64,000 nt of DNA, taken from contig NC_088305.1 in NCBI RefSeq assembly GCF_032854445.1, positions 4,961,606-5,025,605 of the forward strand, given 5' to 3'. The notes below the pieces were generated by a model that did not search any database, was not told the origin of the DNA, and saw nothing but the letters and a program-made list of their open reading frames with translations. Shown here piece by piece: positions 12,945 to 24,299 of the stretch. How positions within the stretch are numbered: the first letter of the stretch is position 1; every line of letters begins with the position of its first letter. The stretch comes from Liolophura sinensis (taxonomy: Eukaryota > Mollusca > Polyplacophora > Chitonida > Chitonidae). A program made the position numbers and the translations under genes.

Positions 12945-13313
12945 AGTGAGCGAGTGCTTAGGGTTTAACGTTGTACCTGACAATTTTTCATTCATATGAT
13001 GACAAAGGAGTTCTTAGAGTGCATACAATGTGTCTCCTTGTTACAGGATGGATTTTCACCGTTCTTTTATCTAGTGCCGATTCACTAAGACGACTTACCG
13101 AAAGCAAGTAAGCCGCATCATCCGAGTCATCATACTGATACGGGTCAACCAGTTGTTGCACTATCCCCTTAATGCTGAAAGCCAATCAACGGAAGCTATA
13201 ACTTCCTCTATTAAGGTCTTAGGTGTGACCCGACCCAGGACTAGATACAGATAGATATACTAGATATACCGCCCCCGAAGCGGACACTCTACCAACAGAG
13301 CCATCTGGGCGGT
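12945..13313 (-). mobile_element. SINE family B, near-full length, minus strand
   Basis: Read on the minus strand, the tRNA-like head lies at 13313-13269 (ACCGCCCAGATGGCTCTG, then TTGGTAGAGTGTCCGC). A short ATAC-rich expansion disturbs the B-box region. The shared post-tRNA segment then appears (GTCACACCTAAGACC), followed by a body containing GGATAGTGCAACAACTGGTT and CGGTAAGTCGTC, ending in a CACTCGCTCAC-type tail near 12945. It matches the complete copy at 49100-49430 in order. No clear target duplication is visible. Confidence 0.9.
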
Positions 13314-13454
13314 CTGTACACATTTGAAAAAGTGTGCACTAATTTAAGCAATTCTGCACACTACAAACATGCGAATGTATCTCTTGGTACTCATAATTAA
13401 ACATTTACAAAGTTAACTTTTTCATCAGTCAAATTAGGCCCACAAACTTAAACA

Positions 13455-13654
13455 TACCCTAAATGACCTAAAATTCCATCCACAAAAAGTCCATTTTTAG
13501 CGGCAAATAAATGCCACAAAAAATTATTTTCTGTACTTATAATTTTTTCAACAGAATATCATTTCATGTTCCAAGCAAACCTCACAACACCTTTCTCAAA
13601 TCAACAGAACTCTCAGAATCAGGAAAACTGGAAAAATTAGTCAAGGACGAAATT
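13455..13654 (+). repeat. Dispersed repeat D, copy 3
   Basis: This is the best match to copy 1, with TACCCTAAATGACC, CATCCACAAAAAG, TTTTTAGCGGCAAATAAATG, GAACTCTCAGAATCAGGAAA and AAGGACGAAATTA. The open frame at 13511-13696 is a by-product. Confidence 0.7.
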
Positions 13655-15000
13655 AGGGTAGACTTAGTACATATGCACTTTAAAATATGCATCTGACTTT
13701 GAGGTGAGAACAATTAATTTTCTTGTGTGATATTCATTCATCAGCATATACGTGTCGTTTTCCATTAAGTAAGAAGTTATGACTTCGTCATGATTTACTT
13801 ACTGCGACTTTGACTGAATGTTGGACTGCATTCAGACATAAAAATGGTTCTGTACAACTTCAGACTTGTATCCAGGTACATCAGTACAAGCAGATGATTT
13901 CCTGGAAATATAACTTATCCGACAAAGAACACACCTGATACATAAGGGAAGAACTGGAATGCCTCAATCCTGCAGGTAAATGCTACCATCTCCTCACCGC
14001 AAGGTGTGCATTTTCCATGAGTACTAATGTAATCTAATCCTCCCTGGAGGGAATGGACATAAATCCATGTGGCTGTCCCCTTGTATCTGTGTTCACAGCC
14101 ACAATCTGCCCTGTCAGGCAATGGTGCTCTCAGCTAACTGGACTGATACAGAAGCTCCCCTCTCTATAGGCATTTAGCTGAGTGGATGGAGTGCCTCCAC
14201 TCTGCACATTGATTTCTGTGAGAACAGATTTTCCCTGGGTCGGCTGTCGAGAGAACTTTTAGAGAAAAATCAGACGCAAACTTCTGATGTAAAGTCATCG
14301 TCTTATCGGTCTACATGCTTAGCTGTCTGTAACACATGTACACGGAACCCAGCTTTTACCTGGCAGATTGACCGAAGTATGTCCATTACTCGCACTTAAA
14401 GATAATCTCTGTATATAACCACTGTCACAATATGCGCTAGAGACAGTCGGCCGAGCTTATGCAAATATCACTGTTTCAAATTTCCCAAAATTCACATTTT
14501 TATGTGGAATATACAACTGTTACATGTATAACGGCTTGCGTAAAAAGATTTAATTGATTAGTTATATCTTCAGACAATTTCAAAGATGTTGGAAAAGAAA
14601 TTTCCCCTTGAGAATATCGGCATACTATCATGACTGTAAACAGTGGCTCAGGTTTAATCGTTTTGTAGACTTTTTCCAGGCCCAACTACACAAAAACTCC
14701 TTTCAGGCTTACAATCAAACGATAGGCTTTTCATGACCCGTACAAAACCCTCACACATGTGAAGGAAGGGTAAGAGGAAGAAAAAAAATCATTACAAATA
14801 AACTCTGTACCTAAAAATATCACATACATGTATGCACGTTTTAAAACTTGAATATTGCATGGAACTATTAAATTAATGTTATAATTTAAATTTTTTTTTA
14901 AAACTCTTGGGCGCCAAACAGAGAAATTTATGGGAGTCCTACATGTCAATACACACACCATAATGATACAGATGTGAAACTTTCTAAATGCGCCCTCACA
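13655..15000. other. Single-copy DNA, no gene recognised
   Basis: A tRNA-like phrase near 14166-14190 (TTTAGCTGAGTGGATGGAG) lacks a convincing B-box downstream. Otherwise only AT-rich unique sequence is seen. Confidence 0.5.
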
Positions 15001-16420
15001 TCTTTCATTGAGAAAGCCTGTTATCACTGCCACATCATGTACATGGAAATACTGTATACTAAACCACATGACGACATGTGACTTTCTGAATGTACTTTCA
15101 CATTTTCCACTGATGAGTAAACCTTATATCATTGCCACATGTAACCACAGGATAATCAACCAGAATGTGTTTATACTCAACCAGAATGTGTTTATACTCA
15201 ACCAGAATGTGTTTGCCATGTGAATACATATACACATGAAACTTTCTAAACTGTATACACATACTCAAATAGTGCCCTGATGAGTACACCCTTCATCACT
15301 GTATACTCAACCAGAATGTGTTTGCCATGTGAATACATATACACATGAAACTTTCTAAATTGTATACACATACTCAAATCGTGCCCTGATGAGTACACCC
15401 TTCATCACTGTATACTCAACCAGAATGTGTTTGCCATGTAAATACATATACACATGAAACGTTCTAAATTGTATACACATACTCAAATAGTGCCCTGATG
15501 AGTATACCCTTCATCACTGTGAACTCAACCAGAATGTGTTTGCCATGTGAATAAATATACACATGAAACTTTCTAAATTGTATACACATACTCAAATAGT
15601 GCCCTGATGAGTATACCCTTCATCACTGTGAACTGAACCAGAATGTGTTTGCCATGTGAATACATATACACATGAAAATTTCTAAATTGTATACACATAC
15701 TCAAATCGTGCCCTGATGAGTACACCCTTCATCACTGTATACTCAACCAGAATGTGTTTGCCATGTGAATACATATACATGTACACATGAAACTTTCTAA
15801 ATTGTATACACATACTCAAATCGTGCCCTAATGAGTACACCCTTCATCACTGTATACTCAACCAGAATGTGTTTGCCATGTGAATACATACACAGGAAAT
15901 TTTCTAAATTGTATACTTTCATCTTCCACTGATGTGTTAACCCTTTACCACTGCCACATATGTAACAACTGTATACTCAACCATACTCAATTTTCATTTT
16001 TGAGACAGATATTAGTAGTGTTGAAAGTAGAATATTACATTTCTTTACCAGGATTTTGGAAAGGTAAAGATATGAATAAGTTGTTCATTAGATAGTCTAA
16101 CCATGTGAGAAATGCAATATTCCTGCTAGAATTATACATATATACTGGCTAAAATGAGCAGACCAGGTGTCCTAAATATTCTAAGAAACGGGCTACATGT
16201 TAATGTTTACATGAAGTTTTCTGGGCGTACACATGTTTCTCTCATGAGTAAGCCACAGCCATACTTACATACTCATGTCAGCATTTGCATGCTTGTGAAA
16301 CTTTTCATGGATAGAGGAACTGACAACTTTCCCTCATGAAAACATGCAGAACTCTTCACTACTGCCACATGTACATATAACCACTGTATATTCAGTCAAC
16401 ATGTGCTTTCTATTTGTATA
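15001..16420. repeat. Minisatellite, 109-bp unit, with decayed flanking copies
   Basis: The core runs from about 15158 to 15925. CCAGAATGTGTTTGCCATG recurs at 15202, 15311, 15420, 15529, 15638, 15747 and 15862, giving five spacings of exactly 109 bp and one of 115 (a TACATG insertion). It is preceded by three 21-bp subunits (CCAGAATGTGTTTATACTCAA). Older relatives with the same motif order (CACTGCCACAT, ACTGTATACTMAACC, a TTTCTRAA segment, TGATGAGTAAACC) lie at about 15001-15140, 15895-16000 and 16330-16420. The core therefore looks like a recent expansion inside an older array. Confidence 0.9.
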
Positions 16421-16704
16421 CGTAATGATCAATAGTCCATCAATATGTGACACTTACACACATATAAAGGTATGACAGCGGGCATCTGCTTTTCACACCT
16501 GTGGATCCCATGGTCACCACATGTGTGTGCATTGATGTCTGATATTTACAACTCTTTCTAATAGATCAGCTGTGTTGAACGACATGCAATCAATTGTTAA
16601 CACTTCTTTTCCAGCTGCCGCGTAGGTTTAGACATGCACATATGTATCGCATACATACATGTATACAAACTCATCCCGCACTAGACAAATTTCTCTCATT
16701 TGAT

Positions 16705-16880
16705 GTATTTACTTATTGCTTTCGCCCTAACTCAAAGAATATTTCACTCATACAATGGCGGCCAGCACTATGGGGCGAGGAAACCTGCCAGCAGAGCCCT
16801 GAGGAAACCCACAACAATAGTATTTAAATATTCTTGAGTACGGTATAAAACACTAATGGAATAAATAAATAAATAAATAC
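16705..16880. mobile_element. Fold-back pair of SINE A 3' fragments
   Basis: At 16705-16812 the 3' half of SINE A is in minus orientation (CAAAGAATATTTCACTCATA, GGCGGCCAGCACTATG, GAGGAAACCCAC). At 16818-16880 the SINE A tail is in plus orientation (ATTCTTGAGTACGGTATAAA, then AATAAATAAATAAATAAAT). Both outer ends are SINE 3' tails, so the two could pair as a hairpin. This is not a normal SINE structure; it needs two opposed insertions or an inverted rearrangement. Confidence 0.8.
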
Positions 16881-16925
16881 ATAAACAAACAGAGCCATTT
16901 GCCAATACATTTGAATTTGCATGAT

Positions 16926-17045
16926 GGGTATTTTACGGGACAAATGCATAACAGGACAAATTCTTTACTCAGTGATAGAATACAGAAATATATGGCATCA
17001 GTGGCCCTAATATATTTCTGTATCCTGTCGCTGAATGAGCAGCCA
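16926..17045. repeat. Imperfect inverted repeat, copy of a dispersed palindromic family
   Basis: CAGTGATAGAATACAGAAATA at about 16970-16990 faces ATATTTCTGTATCCTGTCGCTG at about 17012-17033, leaving a spacer of about 20 bp. The reverse complement of 16926-16994 resembles 29137-29192 (CCATATATTTGCATATCC, CTATCGCTGAGTAA, GAATTTATCCTG), so this is a dispersed family. It may be MITE-derived; no target duplication is clear. Confidence 0.6.
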
Positions 17046-17464
17046 TTTAACAAAAAATGAGACATAAACTAAATAAGGACAGCAACCTACATGTTCTTGT
17101 CATCTCACACATCAGTTCTCCAATCAAGTTTGTTTGTAAAGTCAAAGGTCATCATGGAGCTGTGATAATCATTGAAAATATCTGCAACATTTATGGACCA
17201 TTTACATTCACAATAGATCACAATCTTATGGATTTGTCCTTTCCCAACCAGTGTGTCCAAACACCCTTTCTAGTGACAACATTACTTTTTGTTGCATTCT
17301 TGGTAAAAGTGTGCTGTGAAGACTTTTGTATCCAGTGTGTAGAGCATCTGCTACACCAGAACGATGCATCAAAATACTAATTATGATTGGTTGAATGCAC
17401 TTTTTTCATTGCCCATGTAAGAAAGATCTATCTAATCTCAGGGCTTTAGACTATTGTAGGTATC

Positions 17465-17845
17465 TATACACTGCCTGCTACGGAAGCCCCTTTATTGTCC
17501 ATTACAGATATCCCTTCACTCCCTGTGAGGGATGTCTCTTCATTGTCTGCAACAAATGTCTCTTTGTTGTCTGTTACAGATGTGTTCACTGTCCCTTATG
17601 GATGTCTCTTCTTTGTCTGTTACTGGTATTTATTCAGTCTGTTTTTGGTATCTTTTCATTGTCTGTGATGGATATCTCTTCACTGTATGTTGTGGATATA
17701 TCACTTCACTGTCTGTTACAGATGTCTCTTCACTGCCTGACAGGTGTGTTTCCACATTCTGTTACTGAAGAATCAGTTATCTACTACAGGTGCTTCTCAT
17801 TTATCTGTTACGTCTCTACGATCAGGAGTTCTCCATCAACTGTCC
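17465..17845. repeat. Degenerate tandem repeat, about 22-30-bp unit
   Basis: Variants of GATGTCTCTTCATTGTCTG recur roughly every 22-30 bp about ten times. The 156-codon frame at 17395-17865 (repeats of Cys-Leu-Leu-Val-type residues) and a second overlapping frame (17532-17768) are kept open by this repeat. They lack any domain, so I do not call a gene. Confidence 0.75.
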
Positions 17846-17865
17846 ATTACACAGGGCCACATTAA

Positions 17866-18880
17866 CAGGTGTACATCTCGCTGTTATCTGTTAACAATGT
17901 CTGTACACAGCTGAGCACAACCAGTGCTCTTTCTCCTCTCTTTCCGCTGCCTGCTGCCTGCTGTTTTTGTCCTTGTGCCAACCAGATCCCGGGCAATGAT
18001 ATCAAACCCAACAGGGTGATGGTCGTTTAGACTCTGATCAAATTTGTGTACCTACTTGAGACTAAATCAGTCTAGTCTTGCAGCGCTCAGACGCAGGAAT
18101 GACCAGTCTTCAGACAATTTCATGACCGTATTATCCAGTTTCCTGTAGCAGTTAGTCTAGACAACTAAAATCAAAACGTCCATTAGCATTACTTGCATCA
18201 AGTGTTGTTGGCTAGGGGGGGGGACTCATCTCAACACTATGTCAGGTGTGTTTTGGGTGGATCTAATTTGTACAGGACAACGAATTGACATACACCCCAT
18301 CAAGCCCAAAACAATTTAATACCCTCATTAAACCAAGCAATCGTAATTCAAGATCGACATAAAACAAACAATTAAAGACATGTTTGTATCTATGTGATTG
18401 ACCCTGAATGTATGAAGCACTTTCATATCTTTCACATAAAAAAATTCAACGGCAGTAATTGTTAGATCTATTGTAATAACTAACTGAGTATAAGCCTTTT
18501 ATTAAAGATTAGTGTGAGCACAATAAAGACAACAATGAATTTTTGTTGGCACATCAATTACATATATTAAGTATGTGAGTGTAGCATCAAAATGTTAACA
18601 ACACAAAGTGTTCTCATAATTCTTAAACAGATCATGAAGCCCAGAGACGCAAAACACTTTGTTGTAATAAGAATATGTAAGCGTCAAATAACATCACTGA
18701 GTGTTGTTTATCTTAACCACTGTGTGAGCAAGGACTGGAGTCATATGGTGTCAGACTTGAACCCTCATAGTGTCAGACTTGAGGAACTAAAATTCACGAG
18801 CGTACATGGGTATTCTGTTATCTTGGAAACTGCCTTAAATACTAACATAAAAAAATCTGAAATACACTGAGCATCCCTCC
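17866..18880. other. Single-copy AT-rich DNA
   Basis: A G-run lies at 18215-18223. No gene or repeat family is recognised. Confidence 0.5.
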
Positions 18881-18884
18881 TTCC

Positions 18885-18955
18885 CCCCCCCCCCCCCCCA
18901 CACACACAAGATGAAATACACCATGCATCCCCCCCACACACACACACACAAGATG
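18885..18955. repeat. Poly-C and (CA)n low-complexity block
   Basis: A C-run of about 15 is followed by two CA-rich tracts separated by AGATGAAATACACCATG. The repeated CACACACAAGATG phrase suggests a small duplication of about 50 bp. Confidence 0.9.
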
Positions 18956-20540
18956 TGCCTCAAATCAATATTACGCAATAATAACCAGACCTCTTTCCAC
19001 TTTCTAAAATTTCTAAAGGGTAATAGGTATGAAAATGGGGTAATCAATGCCAAAGTGGCGGTAAACTATACAGTCATGTACCTGTACGTAAAGGTACATC
19101 CAGATGGCTAAGAATTATGATACACAAAGTATACACCGTTGTGCCGTGCAAGCCTTTGGGGTAAGACATCCATTGTAATAACAGTGCCCAATCCAGTAAA
19201 CTCCAAAGTCAAAACGAAAATATTTCCCAGAACACAAATTTAGTATATGCTTACTGAAATAAAATGTCCTTAGATGTGCAAAAGGTGTAGCTCAAGATTG
19301 TTACCGACTTTCGTTCAATTCCCAGACAAGCCCCCAATTGTCTGTTACGAACTTTAACATAGAAGTATAGTGGTCAAAAGTCAAAGGTGGAGCAAACAAA
19401 AGTTTACTGGAAATTGGGCTTTACCTGTCTACATCAACGTCATGTACAGGTTGACAAAATACCTTTCTTGGCTATTTTGATATAACAGTTTGTGCACTTA
19501 ATTCAGTCTGTTAGGGGCCATGGCGTGCGCGTGGCTGGATATCGACATTCGCTTCTTTCTGATGGACACGCAGTGACCGGTATAAATGCCTAGCTTCAGT
19601 CAAGCTTGGGGACAGCGTGAAAGAGAGTGAACAAAGGGCCGTCATGCAACAGTTTGACCTTTTGCCCAAGACACTACATGGGGACCGGGGCACAGTTCCA
19701 AGAACAAAGGCCGAGGGTTTCGCCAGTAACAACATGCTGAATCCTATAGCTAGTTACATGTACCACTGTGATCTACCACTATGATCTACCACTGTGCCAT
19801 ACACGGACTGTCAATCTAAAACATAATACTATCAAAGTACATTTACATGTACAGGTAAGCAAATGTTGATCATAATTGAGGAGTTAGAAGTCTTTTATCA
19901 CTAAAGGTAAACAAAGTTGTATTGTATCCTGTGACATGTCCAAAGTGTTAAGCAACTATTATTTGATCGTATTTACTGCAACATGGGCGTCAAAAGAAAG
20001 TTTCACAAAAAGTAGGACGAGGAACGATTGAAATAGCTGAGCAGCTGAACATTTGTGAACTTGAGATGTTTCCAGAGGAAAAAGGTGTCATTTGTACTTC
20101 TGTAACACAGTGAGGTAAGTGATCGGTAAATTTACATCAAAAATGGCAGCCTAACATTTTACACAAGTCACATGATACAGTAGGGTGTTTCTACCTCACA
20201 TGACAAAAGAGTTCGAAGTTGAAACTTCTCTTTTGAGTATTTAGTGGCCCCTATACATGCACCATCAAAAAATTAAAAAAAGAAAAAGCACAGATTTGCG
20301 TGAGACTGGCCATGCATATTTAATTATTTACCGCAGCATGTGAGGCACCATCAAATCATTCACGATATTGATTCACTGAGTATTGATATCCCTGATAAAA
20401 CATGCAGATAAGTGACAGATTTCACAACTTTGTCAGCTTCCCTTCAGGCTGTCCTCTGTTCCTCTATCTATGTGCATCACATAGGCATGTTACATCTGCA
20501 GAGACTCAAAACAAATACTGCAATGTTACGCTAAACTGAT
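18956..20540. other. Single-copy DNA, no gene recognised
   Basis: Only a threefold local repeat of GATCTACCACT (19769-19800) is seen. The open frame at 19511-19735 resembles no known family. Confidence 0.5.
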
Positions 20541-21080
20541 TGTACTCACACGTCTGCAATCAGAACGAAGCCCTGAGATGATTGATTGTCTAAACAAACA
20601 ATTTCGCTGGGAGCATTCGAGACATTTGTATCCTTGGTTTGATTGCACAGAGCCAATGCCTGTAACAAATGAACAGCATGCTGTCTACTGTCCAGATCTA
20701 ACGCCCGGATATATCGCCCGACACTTTGCCCAAATTACCTGACAATACCGCCCTCTGTTGATAAACTGCATCATATTTCCTCTGAGCTTAATCCCTTAGC
20801 AGCTCCCCAAAGCGGCGCGTTTCCTTCGACTCCTTCCCCCACTCACTCTAAGCCTGTTCGAGTAATTGATTTTGTCGGGCAAGCCCTCCAACCAGTCCTT
20901 GGACATATCTGTCCCGCTCTTCTTAGGGCCATGTGACCTCTCCGGCAAATAGCTCCGAGTCCCATCAAACATTCATCCGCACATCAATCACCGCCACCGT
21001 CACAGTTTAGCAACGCCAGCTAGTTTTTAAGAGAGGCCTTCCACTGGCATCCTTGAGCCGACTGTGTGCGTTTTTTTCTC
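20541..21080. promoter_or_regulatory. Candidate regulatory island
   Basis: This is a block richer in G+C than the surrounding DNA, free of visible repeats. It contains ATTGTCTAAACAAACAAT (opposed SOX-type ATTGT/ACAAT cores around a forkhead-type TAAACAAACA), GAGCTTAATCCC (Otx/bicoid-type TAATCC) and GAGTAATTGATTTTG. Clustering of such sites in a gene desert fits a developmental enhancer, but this is inference without conservation data. Confidence 0.28.
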
Positions 21081-21861
21081 TCCGTTCTCCTCTCTCGTGT
21101 TTAAAGAGGAAAGTGTAAGACTGAACCAATCTATCAGCAACATTTTCACTCTCAAAGGCACCTGATTAGTTCAAGCTCACTTAAAACTGTTAAACCTTAT
21201 CAGTCTTACTTTCATTCTAAAGCTTGTGAATTTTTCACCATTTTTCACACAGTTACATAATACAATTCACAGCACTATCCTTAATGATAATATAACCACT
21301 GAACCTGGGCTACATGAAGAGCCTTTATTCCAAACTCCCTGTACATAAATCGCACATCTTTTCTTTCCAAACAACAGTTCAGTTCATAATCAACAGTAAT
21401 ATGTATGTAGTAGAGTGATCAGACTTTGAGCAATATGCTTTATATACCTACATAAGGGTGTTTAAAATAAGCCCTTGATCACAATATACATATACATATA
21501 TATACAAGTATCTACATGTAAGTCAGATTAAGTCACAAGCAGAAAACAGTTCCATGCCTTCAGGTCAGAAAATCAAGATTAGTACTTTGAAAGTCCATCT
21601 TTAAGCTGCATGCAAACAAAGAGTATTTAGAACAAGATACCAGTCTAATTAAATCACAATGAAAATCCTAAGCACAGAAAAATGCTCAGTGAATCCAGTT
21701 TCTGCTTATCTCATGAACAGGATGATTTCCTCTTTAAAAATCAACTATTATGATATGACCAATATACCAGAAACAAAAAAATGTAAACATCACCTAGGTA
21801 ATAAAGAATGCAATACAGGTGTATAAAATTAAAACACTGCTGTCTTCTGGAACTAATATGT
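21081..21861. other. AT-rich DNA, nothing recognised
   Basis: There is short TA-rich sequence near 21483-21510 and no gene-like frame. Confidence 0.5.
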
Positions 21862-21874
21862 TAAAACCATTAAG

Positions 21875-22037
21875 GGGGCCTACATAGCTGAGGTGGGAAG
21901 GTCTGCCTGCAACCTGCGGATGGTCGTGTATTTCTCAGGGACTCTGCCCAGTTACCTCCCACCATAATAATGCTGCTCACCATTGTACTGTATACGTGAA
22001 ATATTCTTGAGTATGGTGTAAACACCAATCAAATAAA
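21875..22037 (+). mobile_element. SINE family A, internally deleted, 13-bp target-site duplication
   Basis: Only the first bases of the head remain (GGGGCCTACATAGCTGAG). They join directly to the body at GTGGGAAGGTCTGCC, so about 110 bp including the B-box are missing. The tail is GGTGTAAACACCAATC and an AAAT run. TAAAACCATTAAG flanks it at 21862-21874 and 22038-22050. Intact duplications on both sides show that both ends are original, so the loss was internal, either before or after insertion. Confidence 0.92.
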
Positions 22038-22082
22038 TAAAACCATTAAGACAAATCCTGTAAATAAATTTAATAATAATGA

Positions 22083-22164
22083 GGATAATGCTGGCCGCCA
22101 TCTTATATTAGCGAAACATTCTGGAGTACAGCATAAACACCAATCAAATAAATAAATAAAACCA
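22083..22164 (+). mobile_element. SINE A 3' fragment, part of a local tandem duplication
   Basis: ATAATGCTGGCCGCCATC leads to ACCAATCAAATAAATAAATA. The DNA after it (AACCAATAAAACAGATC, then ATTAAATTTAAGAATG) is a diverged copy of the DNA after the previous SINE (AACCATTAAGACAAATCCTG, then AATAAATTTAATAAT). The SINE 3' half and its flank, about 118 bp, were therefore duplicated together rather than inserted twice. Confidence 0.8.
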
Positions 22165-22254
22165 ATAAAACAGATCTTGTAATTAAATTTAAGAATGCCA
22201 TTCCACATCATAATTTATTCTGATCATTCTATACACATATATACATTCCTTGGT

Positions 22255-22340
22255 CACAGATCAAGACAAATTAGCCTCAACTGGGTTTGAACTCCTAACC
22301 TCCTTCTGGTTTTAACCGGCACTGCAACTTGTATTACTGA
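22255..22340 (-). repeat. Possible degenerate tRNA-like SINE head
   Basis: GGGTTTGAACTCCTAACCTCC reads on the minus strand as a B-box (GGAGTTCAAACCC), with a weak A-box-like region downstream on the plus strand. No tail or target duplication is seen. It could be chance. Confidence 0.3.
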
Positions 22341-23138
22341 CCTTTAAATATCCTATGGTCAAAGATCCCGGGTAATGCTTTGAGACTGATACGGGTGATA
22401 ATGTAACAATGTAAGAGGTACAATTACAGGAAATATCTGCTTTGTTTATTTCTTTTTTTTTTATAATGCGTTTTTTATAGAATGCATGTCATCGCCAACA
22501 CATATATAGATAGAAATGTACATGTACATTTGAAGCGAGCATGTATAACCTATATACATGTACCCGTACCTCAAGCAGCTAGTACCCAATGAGCAGTAGC
22601 ACCCTTACAGGCTTCTTCAACAGCCCACTTAGATCATTCATGCCTTTTTCCCATTACCACTAATGTACATTTGCCTGAAGTTACGAAGACGCGAGAACTT
22701 AAAGAGATCGTGTCGAGCTTGTCTTCAAGTGTGCTTCCAAACTCGGCTTAACAGTGAAGCGTTCCTCGCATGCCGTCCCTATCAACACTACCGAGGTTAG
22801 CCTTGAGCAAAGGCTGCTGTTCAATACTACAGCAGTGAACGACAAAGGTAAACGATGCACTCACATGAACGAAGAGGTTCATCCTTCTCCTCAGTGAATG
22901 CTCACATACAGTGAAAGCTCATTCTTAATCTGAAAGAAGGACACCAGCTTCTCGGAAATGACAACAGCTAGATTCATAAGCTCTTTTATACTATGAAGAG
23001 AGCATCTTAGAAACAGGGACATGAGGTGAGTCACTTTAGTTACACAGGGTCTTGCTGGCACATGGACAAACAAACTACTGTGGTACTGACTAATGCATTT
23101 GAACAAGCATTTCTGTTACGTATTTAACATATTTTTAT
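22341..23138. other. Single-copy DNA, no gene recognised
   Basis: The block at 22660-22860 is less AT-rich than its flanks but shows no clear motif cluster. The open frame at 22891-23106 is unremarkable. Confidence 0.45.
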
Positions 23139-23229
23139 TTACCCTAAAAGAACTAAAATTTCACCCACAAAAGAGGCATTTTTAGAGGCAAATGTTACAA
23201 AACGTTATTTTTGATGCTGAAATTGTGCA
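23139..23229 (+). repeat. Dispersed repeat D, truncated copy 4
   Basis: It carries TACCCTAAAAGAACTAAAA, TTTCACCCACAAAAGAGGC and TTTTTAGAGGCAAATG, then diverges after GATGCTGAAA. It represents the first half of the family only. The following 110-codon minus frame (23295-23627) is not recognisable as any protein family. Confidence 0.6.
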
Positions 23230-23667
23230 CATACATCGACCTACCGATGAACTTGCCTAAATATCACATATTGTAGATTAGCAAACCCACAAGTCTACAT
23301 ACACTCATCACACAATACCCTATTGGTGAGTGTATGTTTAAACAGTTCCATATGATCACAAACAGTGTATGCGACAGGATTTTGCATGGTTTTCATGCCG
23401 TTTAAAGACTTAATTGCGACTTTAATTGATTTCAAACGTGAACCTGACATAGTGGAACCAATCAGTGGAAAGAAAGTTAAGTGAAATTCAGTAAACAGGG
23501 AATGAGGGCTGTTGCCAGCTGTCACCTGGCGCCATGAATGTGCTGTTAGAACAGAGGAATCCAAATATTCCTTGACCAAGGCCAGGTTTAAATCTGCGCC
23601 TTGGCTGCGAGTTCTATACCTGCTCATGTTACGCTGCTAAATATATGTACTTGTTCAATGAATAGTG

Positions 23668-23929
23668 GGGGCCTCCGTGGCTCAGTTGGTTAGCACGCTA
23701 GCACAGCGTAATGACCCAGGAGTCTCTCACCAATGGGGTCGCTGTGAGTTCAAGTCCAGCTCATGCTGTCTTCCTCTCCGGCCGTATGTGGGAAGGTCTT
23801 CCAGCAACCTATGGATGGTCGTGGTTTTCCCCCGGGCTGTGCCCGGTTTCCACCCACCATAATGCTGGCCGCCGTCGTATAAGTGAAATACTCTAGACTT
23901 CGGCGTAAAACACCAATCAAATAAATAAA
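23668..23929 (+). mobile_element. SINE family A, full length, 11-bp target-site duplication
   Basis: The head GGGGCCTCCGTGGCTCAG, B-box GAGTTCAAGTCC, complete body and tail CCAATCAAATAAATAAAT are all present. TCAATGAATAG occurs at 23655-23665 and again at 23930-23940. It differs from the copy at 10042 by few substitutions (for example CGCTAGCACAGCG for CGCTAGCGCAGCG) and has an AAAT-type rather than a pure A tail. Frames at 23665-23933 are spurious. Confidence 0.95.
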
Positions 23930-24299
23930 TCAATGAATAGCTGTAGGTTCAAGACTTTTAAGATTGTGCAACGACAAGGATGCATGAGGACATAATGCAT
24001 CAGATAGAAGCTAGCTAGTGTATGCATGTATTCCATCGTGCATTGATCATTTCCAGAAGAGGTATGTTTGCTGTGTACACACAAGGGTGCACTGTTAGTT
24101 AAGAGATTCCCACGATAACTAAAGTCAACACTTGGACAATTAGACTTTGACCCAGAGTTACGTCACTTTGGAAGAATGTTTCCGCAGCCAACACTGCCAT
24201 GAGCCAAAGAGACAATATTGACATCTTAGTGAACGATGTGAGATAGAGGCATAAGAATTAAAGGCCATAATACTCTGTTCACAGCATACAGACACTTCG

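Noticed and set aside
14160-14250. tRNA-like SINE head
   Set aside because: There is an A-box-like phrase, but no B-box at the right distance and no second copy.
14731-15069. 112-codon minus frame
   Set aside because: It crosses A/T runs and the decayed 109-bp repeat, with no recognised features.
17057-17380. 107-codon frame as a gene
   Set aside because: AT-rich unique DNA, no family resemblance, and directly adjacent to an inverted-repeat element.
17395-17865. 156-codon frame
   Set aside because: It follows a degenerate TCTCTTCATTGTCTG repeat, has no domain, and an alternative frame overlaps it.
23295-23627. 110-codon minus frame as a gene
   Set aside because: No recognisable domain, signal or splice context, and a length attainable by chance in 64 kb.
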